The position numbers were made by a program, and so were the translations under genes. 20,630 nt of DNA from Clostridia bacterium. Lineage in GTDB: Bacteria; UBA6262; WVXT01. The stretch is taken from NCBI GenBank assembly GCA_030671905.1, contig DAOVHK010000011.1:1-20630 (forward strand), in the 5' to 3' direction. The notes under the pieces were generated by a model, which saw only the letters and a list, made by a program, of their open reading frames with translations, made no database searches and had not been told where the DNA came from. Each line of letters opens with the position of its first letter. The first letter of the stretch is position 1. This document shows positions 7,757-14,778 of the stretch, piece after piece.

Positions 7757-7790
7757 CCTCTCCCTTGGGGGAGAGGATAAAGGTGAGGGG
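7757..7790. repeat. dispersed CCTCTCCC/GGGAGAGG hairpin repeat, terminator-like
   Basis: CCTCTCCC-TTGG-GGGAGAGG forms a perfect 8-bp hairpin (7757-7776) just after the beta-barrel stop, then continues ATAAAGGTGAGGGG. The complement reads CCCCTCACC...CCTCTCCC, a form I know as a widespread intergenic repeat in many bacterial genomes. It could end transcription ahead of the tRNA gene, though no good T run follows. Confidence 0.55.
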
Positions 7791-7816
7791 TTACAGCTCT
7801 TAAAAAAAGCAATTTT

Positions 7817-7888
7817 GCGCCTGTAGCTCAACGGATAGAGCAGCGGCCTCCGGAGCCGCTTGTGGAGGTTCGATTCCTCTCAGGCGCG
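7817..7888 (+). tRNA. tRNA-Arg (anticodon CCG)
   Basis: This is a complete 72-nt cloverleaf. The acceptor GCGCCTG (7817-7823) pairs with CAGGCGC (7881-7887), with discriminator G. The D arm is GCTC...GAGC. The anticodon stem GCGGC/GCCGC encloses loop CTCCGGA, with anticodon CCG at 7850-7852 reading CGG (Arg). The T arm is GGAGG-TTCGATT-CCTCT, its last pair a G-T. The 3' CCA is not encoded. The gene marks the left border of the accessory region, and tRNA 3' ends are common integration targets. I found no repeated copy of its 3' end downstream, so an attachment-site pair is not shown. Confidence 0.95.
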
Positions 7889-8081
7889 TAATATTGTGTG
7901 CCATAGTGCGGAAGTAAGCGCATTATAGAACGCATAAATTAAGAACAATTGAATTTGTTATTGTGTAAATGCTCAAGGGAAATGATATGCGATTTTCGGG
8001 ACAAACGAAGTATCTTGCTTATTCACAGTGATATCTAAAGTGCTTTAAGAATGTATCATTGGTGGGATATTTGAACTAATT

Positions 8082-9923
8082 ATGAAAAGTGAACTTTATA
8101 AAATGTCAGGTCCTCTTTTAATTCTAGCAGGCCCAGGAACAGGTAAAACACATCACATTATAAAAAGAATCAAATATCTTGTTGAGGAAAGAAACATTCC
8201 GCCAGAAAAAATTACTGTAATTACCTTTACGGATGCCGCTGCAAGAAATATGCAGGACAGAATTTCAGACCCCGCTGAACTAGAGCTTTTTATTTCTCGC
8301 GAGAAACGACCTGGTATGATTTCCACGATGCATAGCTTAGGATATAAAATTTTGAGGGAAAAACCTTCTGTGGTTGGGTTACATAGGAGTATTAAGGTTG
8401 TTTATTCCAATAGACTTCGAGATATTCTCGTTGGAGATGCAGCACAACTTGCAGGTTTTGATAGAGCTTATGGTGAAGAAACTGGGAAATGTCGCCAATT
8501 TGGTAACTGCAATCCTTCGGATGACCGAAAATGTAAGATTTGTCAAGAATATGAAAAAATTCTTCGAAGCTGTTGCGCAATAGATTATGATGATCAGATA
8601 TTACTTGCGTGCAAAATTCTCGAACAAGAACCCGAAGTGCTTAGAAAATACAGTTCGTGCTGTGAACACCTTCTAGTCGACGAATATCAAGACATCAATG
8701 CAGGTCAATTTAAACTTATTTCTCTTTTATCCAAAGAAAAACGCAGCGGTCTTTTCGTTGTAGGTGATGACGACCAAAGCATCTACTCTTGGCGTGGGGG
8801 TTCACCACAATTTATCAGAAATTTCAAAGATGATATTGATCCTGAGGCTCAGATAAAATCTTTAGAAAAATCCTTTCGTTGCCACCGATACATTCTGGAA
8901 GGAGCAATTTCGGTGGTGACAGCATATGATAAAAACCGTCTTCCGAAAGCAAAATACGAATACGAAAGAGAAATAGGCAAGAAGATTCAAGTCCATAATG
9001 TGCCAAGCGACGAAAAAGAAGCGGCAACCGTAAGAAAAATTATTGAAAGAGCACTTTCTTCACGAACTGTTTTAGTACTTTTACCACATAGAGGTTTTTG
9101 CAGAGCCATAGTAGAAGAGTTAAGAAAGGGAAAAATACAGTTTACTGCTCCTTTGACACCCGTGGGCGAAGGGCTCCCTCTTATTTCAGTGCTTTCCCAA
9201 TGGCTAAAAGATAATTCTGATAGTTTATCTTTTCGAGAATGTTTAGAATCATTTATTGACAATCCTGTCTTTGGAGTCCCATCTAGGTTTTCAAGAAAAC
9301 CCGAAAAACTGAAAGAAAGAGAGAAGGCTTTTTCGAAAATTAGCAATTTATGGAAATATGTGATAGAGAAAACTAGCGATAGTTTTTGGAAAGCTCTTGA
9401 AATGAGAAGGGATAAAGATGATTTATATTCAAAAGCATTTTCCACTTTTGACCAACTTCGTCGTTTGTACTATTCCCAGGAAGAGCCGGCACTTTTTATT
9501 GCAGAAGTAGTAAAGACGCTTGTTCCATGGAAAAAGACACGGCAACTTCTGGAGGAAGTAGATTGCTGGGTGGAAACATCTCGACAAATAGGTGGTGCAA
9601 GGTACAGAAGGGATGTACGATTAGCGACTTTGCAGGGGGCTAAGGGTTTAGAAGCAGATGTCGTGTGCATTATTGGTGTAGAAGAAGGAATTCTTCCAAG
9701 AAGTGGCTCCTCCTCCGAAGGTCTTGCCGAACAAAGCCGCCTGATGTTTGTGTCCATGACTAGGGCTTCTGAAGAACTTCATATGTTTCATGCCAGAAAG
9801 AGGTCGGGACATGTAATGTTCAAGTCAATTTATAAAAAAGGTAGGCCACCAGATATTCAGCCATCGAGCTTTATCAAATCAATACCAAATGAGTATAAGG
9901 AAGATAAATATCATCCTGCTTGA
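8082..9923 (+). CDS. SF1 UvrD/PcrA-like DNA helicase, lacks Q motif, has four-Cys insert
   Basis: This 613-aa ATP-dependent 3'-5' DNA translocase family member is probably part of the island's defence or repair system. Motifs in order: Walker A AGPGTGKT (16-23), Ia ITFTDAAARNM (about 47-57), Walker B DEYQD (200-204), III GDDDQSIYSWRGG (228-240), IV LEKSFRCHRYI (about 261-271), V LATLQGAKGLEAD (about 515), and VI QSRLMFVSMTRA (about 549). Two features are odd. C137, C143, C151 and C154 (C-x5-C-x7-C-x2-C) form a likely zinc or Fe-S site within domain 1. Also, the protein begins directly before Walker A, without the usual Q motif (LNxEQ) about 20 residues upstream, and the upstream DNA is closed by a TAA at 8046-8048. 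UvrD is usually about 700 aa. No clear Shine-Dalgarno sequence is visible. Confidence 0.88.
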   Translation: MKSELYKMSGPLLILAGPGTGKTHHIIKRIKYLVEERNIPPEKITVITFTDAAARNMQDRISDPAELELFISREKRPGMISTMHSLGYKILREKPSVVGLHRSIKVVYSNRLRDILVGDAAQLAGFDRAYGEETGKCRQFGNCNPSDDRKCKICQEYEKILRSCCAIDYDDQILLACKILEQEPEVLRKYSSCCEHLLVDEYQDINAGQFKLISLLSKEKRSGLFVVGDDDQSIYSWRGGSPQFIRNFKDDIDPEAQIKSLEKSFRCHRYILEGAISVVTAYDKNRLPKAKYEYEREIGKKIQVHNVPSDEKEAATVRKIIERALSSRTVLVLLPHRGFCRAIVEELRKGKIQFTAPLTPVGEGLPLISVLSQWLKDNSDSLSFRECLESFIDNPVFGVPSRFSRKPEKLKEREKAFSKISNLWKYVIEKTSDSFWKALEMRRDKDDLYSKAFSTFDQLRRLYYSQEEPALFIAEVVKTLVPWKKTRQLLEEVDCWVETSRQIGGARYRRDVRLATLQGAKGLEADVVCIIGVEEGILPRSGSSSEGLAEQSRLMFVSMTRASEELHMFHARKRSGHVMFKSIYKKGRPPDIQPSSFIKSIPNEYKEDKYHPA

Positions 9924-9974
9924 ATATTTGTAAATAATTCCATTGGGAACCCGGATTAAAGAGTTCGATTATTT

Positions 9975-12029
9975 ATGAAGGAGGAAGAGAACATTAACAA
10001 TCAAGACTCTGGTATGTTTGAACTCATTAATAATATTCATAACTGTAATTTGGGTTGTTATAAAGATAGATATACATTCCCATTAAAGACTCAAAATCGC
10101 ACTATCAGTGTTGATAAATTATTGAAAGGGAAACCACTTATCGATGATTGGCGTAGTCAGAGAGTTCTGTTCATTTCACAAGCTCCTTCTAGACAAGCTT
10201 GGGCTGATAACGAACTGAGTTCCTTGGATAATAGTTTTTTAAAAGATTCTCTCCTTCCAAAAGTTTTTCGGAGGTTACCAGTAGAAAGGGCTTTTAGAAT
10301 TTGGAAGTCTATAGTGTTTTGGGCACATACTGCCAACTGTTATCCATTCGTTTTTACAGAGGGACGCAACAAAGGTAGAGACCGTTTACCCGATTTGAGA
10401 TGTGCAAACAGATACCTAGACCGGATAATAAACACTATGAAACCACAACTAATTATCCTAATGGGTGGTGCCGCAACAAAATTTTTTGCTAAATCGTTAC
10501 GAATATTGATTAACAGCAAAAAACCGTATCCAAGTCTAGAAGAAATATTGGATTGGCAAAAAACTAATCAATCGGCTCTTTCAATAGTTTCTAAGAGTGG
10601 AATCTCTAAATACAAAGCGGTAGCGATACCCCATGCGGCAGATTGGGGTAAACTATCCGATGCTGCTAGGTTTGCTTATGAATTAACTTTCCGATTAATA
10701 CGAGAAGTCCAGAAACAGGTGAAATCTCCCGAAGAAATCTTGCACCTATTTAACATAAAGAAAATAGATGATGACTGGTCTTTTGTAGAATATAAACCTT
10801 CAGTGACAGGCAAATGGACCCACGCTTATCATCGTTACCCTGCTAAATTTATTCCACAATTGGTTGAGAAACTGATTGATGAATACGTATCTAGCGAAGA
10901 TGCCCACATAAACGACCCTTTTTATGGGTGTGGGACAACGATAGCCACTGCAATATCGAGGGGATTTAAGGCAAGTGGAACGGATATCAATAAGATAGCC
11001 CATTTGATAACTAAAGTGAAATCTACGCCGATAAAGCCAGATTATCTTAATAAAAAATTGAACCAATTCTTATTGAGATGTTTAGAAGGCATGAATAGAA
11101 CATGGCGCAACAAGAGCATGAGACCATTAATTCTGGGAAAACATATTGAAAGAATCAATTATTGGTTTACTGAGGAAAATAAGACTGAACTCAGTAGAAT
11201 ATTAAGAGTTATCCACGAGGAAAAGGATGAAACGATAAGGGATTTCTTTTTGGTCGCATTCAGTCATATTTTAAAAACCTGCTCTATATGGCTTCAAGAA
11301 AGTACAAAACCAACAAGAGATTTAGAAAAGAAATCTGTAAAGCCATATGACGCTTTGAGAAGACACTTGAAAAAGATGGAAGAAGGAAATAGAGTTTTTT
11401 ATGATATTGTCCCCGTAGAGGTTCGGAATAATCTTGATGATTATTTGAATATTAAGCATGCTGATGCGAGGCGCCAGTCCGTTGAACCTGATAGTGTAGA
11501 TCTAATTGTAAGTTCAAGTCCTTATGTTACGAGTTACGAATATGCAGACTTACATCAGCTTTCCACTATTTGGCTTGATTTAGCGGAGGATTTAGGTGAA
11601 TATAAGAAGAGGTTCATTGGAACAGCTTATAAGAAATATGAAGATAAGAAACTACAGAGTAAAGTTGGTCTAGATATAGTTAATAAGATGCGCAGGATAA
11701 ATCACAAAATGGCAAAAGAAATCGAGGCATTTTTTATCGATATGGAGGAGGTATTTTATGAAAGCTTTAGGATATTAAAGAGAGGAAGTAGATGCTGCTA
11801 TGTCATTGGTGATACAAAATTAAAAGGGGTAAACATACTAAACGCGGAAGTCTTTGCCGAAAGTTTACAGTATTCGGGTTTTAAGCTTGATAAAATTATA
11901 AAAAGGGAGATACCTTCAAAAATACTTCCACAAAAAAGAGATGAAAAAACAGGTAGGTTTGCGAGTAATAATAATGCAAATTCGGAAGCATATCCAGTTG
12001 AATATATCGTCATTGGTTTAAAGGAGTGA
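9975..12029 (+). CDS. fusion: Fe-S uracil-DNA-glycosylase-like domain + amino-methyltransferase
   Basis: This 684-aa protein has two enzymatic halves. Residues 20-245 resemble family-4-type UDGs. Four cysteines sit where the 4Fe-4S ligands are expected: C24 and C28 before the first strand (RVLFISQAPS, motif-A-like), C122 in ANCYPF, and C143 in LRCANRYLDRIINTMKPQLIILMGGAAT. IPHAADW (218-224) replaces the usual HPS-type motif. Residues 280-684 are a SAM-dependent DNA amino-methyltransferase: HRYPAKFIPQLVEKL (286-300), motif I DPFYGCGTT (314-322), and motif IV SSSPYVTSYEY (513-523), of the SPPY type used by N4-cytosine enzymes but with Ser for the first Pro. It would modify host DNA, and the glycosylase half might remove uracil or a mispaired base. 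It sits 51 nt after the helicase and 5 nt before the nuclease gene. The MTase call is strong; UDG activity is inferred. Confidence 0.8.
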   Translation: MKEEENINNQDSGMFELINNIHNCNLGCYKDRYTFPLKTQNRTISVDKLLKGKPLIDDWRSQRVLFISQAPSRQAWADNELSSLDNSFLKDSLLPKVFRRLPVERAFRIWKSIVFWAHTANCYPFVFTEGRNKGRDRLPDLRCANRYLDRIINTMKPQLIILMGGAATKFFAKSLRILINSKKPYPSLEEILDWQKTNQSALSIVSKSGISKYKAVAIPHAADWGKLSDAARFAYELTFRLIREVQKQVKSPEEILHLFNIKKIDDDWSFVEYKPSVTGKWTHAYHRYPAKFIPQLVEKLIDEYVSSEDAHINDPFYGCGTTIATAISRGFKASGTDINKIAHLITKVKSTPIKPDYLNKKLNQFLLRCLEGMNRTWRNKSMRPLILGKHIERINYWFTEENKTELSRILRVIHEEKDETIRDFFLVAFSHILKTCSIWLQESTKPTRDLEKKSVKPYDALRRHLKKMEEGNRVFYDIVPVEVRNNLDDYLNIKHADARRQSVEPDSVDLIVSSSPYVTSYEYADLHQLSTIWLDLAEDLGEYKKRFIGTAYKKYEDKKLQSKVGLDIVNKMRRINHKMAKEIEAFFIDMEEVFYESFRILKRGSRCCYVIGDTKLKGVNILNAEVFAESLQYSGFKLDKIIKREIPSKILPQKRDEKTGRFASNNNANSEAYPVEYIVIGLKE

Positions 12030-12034
12030 TAGAG

Positions 12035-12721
12035 ATGGATTTTGAAGACTTAAAAAGACTATTTCTTAAAAAGCGAGAAAAATTAGGAGCTGACGTGTAC
12101 AGAAGTATTTCAGAATTGTTGAAAGAGGCAAAGAAGCTTCATAAACAAGACTGGTTAAAACATCCGACTCCAGATAGAGACCATGAGCAAAGTTGGCGTG
12201 CATTTAAAGGAAAAAACTTGGAAAAACTGGTTCAATACATTATCACCGAAGAAGTTGAAGAACTTGGATTGAAAGTGGTCAATGGCAATAGCTTAGAAAG
12301 ATCAACAAGTTTGCCCAAGGAATTGGGTCAAGTTAAGAGAAAATTGGCTATTGATTACGGAGAGTTTGGCTTACATTTACCGGATGTTGATATTATTATT
12401 TATCATCCTCGAACTTACAAGGTATTAGCTACTATTTCAAGCAAAGTTACTCTAAGAGAACGAATTGCTCAAACAGGATACTGGAAACTTAAGTTTCTAC
12501 AAGATGAAGCTACAAAGCATATTAGAGTCTATTTTATTACGCCAGATGAAGATGGTACGTTAACTTATAAAGAACCAGTAAAGAAAGGAAGAGCTATTGT
12601 AGAAGTAGATTTAGATGGAAGTTATGTGCTAACAGAGGAAAGAATTGAGGAAAGCGAGAAAGTCAAATTGTTTGAACATTTTATTGACGATTTAAAGAGG
12701 TTACTGAGTAATGAAAAATGA
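12035..12721 (+). CDS. type II restriction endonuclease, PD-(D/E)XK fold, CCGG-family (BsaWI-like)
   Basis: This 228-aa protein probably makes the double-strand cut. The catalytic core is L-P116-D117-V-D119 followed by A-T-I-S-S-K137-V-T-L-R141-E-R143. The PD...(S)xK pair with R-(E/D)-R four residues after Lys is the hallmark of the CCGG group (NgoMIV, Cfr10I/Bse634I, BsaWI), where R-(D/E)-R reads the CCGG core. SWRAFKGKNLEKLVQYII (about 53-70) supplies the helix with the additional acidic residue. I remember BsaWI (W/CCGGW) as closest in style; the exact target is a guess. The start is set at ATG 12035 because AAGGAG (12021-12026) stands 8 nt before it; a GTG at 12026 has no room for a ribosome site. 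It overlaps the next gene by 11 nt. Confidence 0.75.
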   Translation: MDFEDLKRLFLKKREKLGADVYRSISELLKEAKKLHKQDWLKHPTPDRDHEQSWRAFKGKNLEKLVQYIITEEVEELGLKVVNGNSLERSTSLPKELGQVKRKLAIDYGEFGLHLPDVDIIIYHPRTYKVLATISSKVTLRERIAQTGYWKLKFLQDEATKHIRVYFITPDEDGTLTYKEPVKKGRAIVEVDLDGSYVLTEERIEESEKVKLFEHFIDDLKRLLSNEK

Positions 12722-13406
12722 TAAGCCGTCATTTCAAACAACAACATTATGGGACTTCCCTAAACAGAGCTATGGAAAAACGCCAAAAGGAAATTGGCGA
12801 TTTAGAGGTGTAACTCCGGCAGGAGTTATATGGAACCTTTTGCAACGATATACTAAACCCGGAGATCTTGTAGTTGATCCTATGTGTGGAAGTGGAACCA
12901 CAATAGATGTAGCTAAAGAAGAAGGAAGAAGAATTATTAGCTATGACATTGCTCCTTGCAGGGATGACATTATTCAAAATGATGCAAGGTCTATTCCATT
13001 ACAGGAAAATTCTGTGGATTTTGTTTTCATTGATTCTCCGTATTCTGACAACATCAAATACTCAGACCATTCAGCTTGTATTGGTAAAATCTCTTGTGAA
13101 AAAGAGGAATTCTTTGATGAGATTGAGAAAGTAACTCAAGAAATACACAGAATATTAAAACCTGGAAAGGTAATGGCGTGGCTAATTGGAAACCATTGGA
13201 GAAAGAAATCAGGTTTTATACCCGTTGGAATCAAACTTTATCAACGGCTCCTAAAGTATTTTGAACCCATTGACTTGATTTGCATTGCTAGACGCCATCA
13301 AACATCAAATACACCTCAATGGCATGAAAGAGCAAGAAAATTCAATTTTTATCTTCGAGGTTTCAAGTATCTTTTTATTATGAGAAAGACTGAGAAACAG
13401 CGATAA
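12711..13406 (+). CDS. DNA amino-methyltransferase (N4-cytosine/N6-adenine type)
   Basis: This 231-aa SAM-dependent DNA methylase presumably protects the host sites of the upstream endonuclease. Motif X-like GVTPAGVIWNLLQRYTKPGD (33-52) leads directly to motif I DPMCGSGTT (56-64). DIAPCRDDI follows, then motif IV as IDSPYSDNIKYSDH (107-120), giving the order X-I-IV of gamma-like amino-methyltransferases. ILKPGKVMAWLIGNHWRK (148-165) matches the strand that follows. There is no obvious separate target-recognition domain, and the protein is short. The catalytic tetrad is DSPY, with Ser for the first Pro, as in the other methylase of this island. The gene starts within the end of the endonuclease gene, so they are translationally coupled. 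Confidence 0.87.
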   Translation: MKNDKPSFQTTTLWDFPKQSYGKTPKGNWRFRGVTPAGVIWNLLQRYTKPGDLVVDPMCGSGTTIDVAKEEGRRIISYDIAPCRDDIIQNDARSIPLQENSVDFVFIDSPYSDNIKYSDHSACIGKISCEKEEFFDEIEKVTQEIHRILKPGKVMAWLIGNHWRKKSGFIPVGIKLYQRLLKYFEPIDLICIARRHQTSNTPQWHERARKFNFYLRGFKYLFIMRKTEKQR

Positions 13407-13408
13407 TT

Positions 13409-13435
13409 ATGAAAGACAAATATTATAAGCTTATT
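13409..13435 (+). repeat. 27-bp repeat, copy 1 (before GIY-YIG gene)
   Basis: Starting ATGAAAGACAAATATT, this stretch matches 15104-15130 at 25 of 27 positions. It begins 3 nt after the methylase stop. Read as protein it opens a frame beginning MKDKYYKLI and ending at TAA 13463-13465, across the start of the GIY-YIG gene; whether it is translated is unknown. In the other copy it precedes a small gene whose beginning is also duplicated nearby. Confidence 0.5.
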
Positions 13436-13454
13436 ATATTTTTGGAGGTTAAAT

Positions 13455-14057
13455 ATGAGTTATAAAAAGGAATTTGAAAAAGGGCTAGATAAACTTTGGA
13501 AATATCGCAGAGATAACTTTCTTGCGATTGTGGGAGGGCAACATAGAAAAAAAATGTCTCGGAAAGAGAGGGAGAAAGAAATTAAAAATCTTTCAAATCT
13601 TGTTGTAGAGACTATGATAAGAGACAAAAAGATAAGGCAAGAATTTAATCAAACTACTAAAAAGATTAAGAGACTCAAAATATCTAAAGGAAATTTACAG
13701 AAGAGATTTAATAAATTCTTCCAGAAAGCAATAAAGAAAATTCATAACCGTAAATTTATTTACATCTTTTGGGGTAAAGAGAAAAAGTGTCTTTACGTTG
13801 GTGAATCAAGGAGAGGAATAAGAAGGCTTCGAGGATACAGACGAAGTATTATTTTTAAAGAAGCAAGGAAAGTAGAAATAAGAGTTCCAGTTCCCAAAGG
13901 ATTGGCTAAATTAGAATGCATGGCAATTCACATACTGAAACCAAAATATAATGAAATAAAAGGACCTAAAAGGAAATACGCAAGAAAATGCCCAATTTGT
14001 AAGAATACCAATAGAATTAGAAAAGAACTAAGAAATGTTTTCGCAATCAAAGGATAA
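13455..14057 (+). CDS. GIY-YIG family nuclease
   Basis: This 200-aa, very basic protein has an N-terminal helical, Lys/Arg-rich part (1-98), probably DNA-binding. The C-terminal GIY-YIG nuclease domain starts FIYIFW (101-106, the GIY strand) and continues KKCLYVGESRRGIRRLRGY (111-128, the YIG strand with catalytic-type Arg). It ends with E154 in LECMAIHILKPKYN (152-166), the metal-binding Glu helix followed by the typical LKPxYN. A CPIC (179-182) near the end is half of a zinc ribbon with no second Cys pair. GGAGG lies 6 nt before the ATG, 48 nt after the methylase stop. It may be a second nuclease of the defence system or a homing-type passenger; the flanking repeats allow either. Confidence 0.8.
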   Translation: MSYKKEFEKGLDKLWKYRRDNFLAIVGGQHRKKMSRKEREKEIKNLSNLVVETMIRDKKIRQEFNQTTKKIKRLKISKGNLQKRFNKFFQKAIKKIHNRKFIYIFWGKEKKCLYVGESRRGIRRLRGYRRSIIFKEARKVEIRVPVPKGLAKLECMAIHILKPKYNEIKGPKRKYARKCPICKNTNRIRKELRNVFAIKG

Positions 14058-14107
14058 TAGTATAAACTGGGTGTCCTGATTTTTTAGGATTTGAAAACTT
14101 GGTTTTA

Positions 14108-14123
14108 TTCCGATACATCGGGA
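14108..14123. other. short hairpin before the duplicated block
   Basis: TTCCGA-TACA-TCGGGA folds into a six-pair hairpin (one G-T pair) between the GIY-YIG stop and the copied block. A weaker one (TCCTGA-TTTT-TTAGGA, 14074-14089) lies upstream. They could end transcription of the defence operon. The evidence is structural only. Confidence 0.3.
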
Positions 14124-14130
14124 GGAGACA

Positions 14131-14284
14131 AAAAATTAATTTTAGAAAGGAGGAGAAATGGAACAGAAAAAGAGAGAGTTTATTCGGTTTGGTGTTGAGG
14201 AAGTTGCAGTGGAGATTGTGAGTGAGCCATTTGTGGTGAATACCTTTCGGGGGTTTGCACCTGTTGTAGATGTCAAAGTGGAAG
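14131..14284 (+). repeat. 154-bp direct repeat, copy 1
   Basis: This block matches 15210-15363 with about six mismatches in 154 bp (about 96% identity). It carries the ribosome-binding site AAAGGAGGAG and the first 42 codons of the small gene that is intact at 15237. Identity stops abruptly at 14284. The two copies lie 1,079 bp apart in the same orientation and enclose the three-TM gene. Confidence 0.9.
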
Positions 14285-14316
14285 AAGCTCAATGCCTCAT
14301 TTTTCGGAAAGTCTAA
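14158..14316 (+). pseudogene. truncated duplicate of the small gene at 15237
   Basis: The frame opens with ATG 14158 behind the strong site AAAGGAGGAG and follows the intact copy through 42 codons (FVVNTFRGFAPVVDVKV is shared). It then leaves it for an unrelated tail (EAQCLIFRKV) and stops at TAA 14314-14316, giving 52 aa instead of 96. One substitution pair changes EVGLE to EVAVE. The excellent ribosome site means a short peptide could still be made. It is most likely a by-product of the rearrangement that created the repeat. Confidence 0.75.
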
Positions 14317-14361
14317 AACGATTATACACTATAAAGATCTATAATCTTAGAGGGTAAAACT

Positions 14362-14778
14362 ATGAACGAGCATCCAAATAATATACAGAAAGTTTTAGAA
14401 CTATATCGTATCTATTCAGATGACAAGCAAAGGTATGACACCATAATTTGGCAATTTCCCACTGCCCTTGTTACTGTCAATATTCTTGCTATAAACTTTT
14501 TCTTGGATAAACCGTATTTGTTGCTTTTTATTTCACTGGCTAATTTTGTGTTGTTACACAGTCTCTTTAAGCATGTCTATCACCAAAAGGCTATAATAAA
14601 AGCTCTTAAAACAATTGGGGATAAACTGCGAGAATGCAATTTCGGAGACATTATACCAAACTTTGAAATAGGAAATAAAATTATGAAGATCAAATCGGCG
14701 GACTTGCTATCTTATGCGCTATTGGTTATGAATCTTGCTTTTTTTATTCTTATCATATTGAGGCTAATATGCAATTAA
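14362..14778 (+). CDS. small three-TM membrane protein, unknown
   Basis: This 138-aa protein is not recognised. A cytoplasmic-looking N-terminus with ELYRIYSDDKQRYDTIIWQ (about 13-31) is followed by TM1 (about 33-48), TM2 (about 51-69), a polar helical linker (about 70-112), and TM3 (116-136). Small membrane proteins are common effectors in defence loci (pore-forming or depolarising), and the location between the two 154-bp repeats next to restriction genes allows this. The sequence itself shows no effector motif. GAGGG lies 7 nt before the ATG. A TATAAT at 14340-14345, within an AAGAT...ATCTT dyad, could be its own regulated promoter, but no convincing -35 box is seen. Confidence 0.55.
   Translation: MNEHPNNIQKVLELYRIYSDDKQRYDTIIWQFPTALVTVNILAINFFLDKPYLLLFISLANFVLLHSLFKHVYHQKAIIKALKTIGDKLRECNFGDIIPNFEIGNKIMKIKSADLLSYALLVMNLAFFILIILRLICN

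Noticed and set aside
10800..11066. 88-aa - strand frame inside the fusion gene
   Set aside because: It is a shadow of the methyltransferase motif I region; no ribosome site or recognisable product.
12026..12034. GTG 12026 as start of the endonuclease gene
   Set aside because: It lies inside the AAGGAG ribosome site; ATG 12035 has that site at a proper 8-nt distance.
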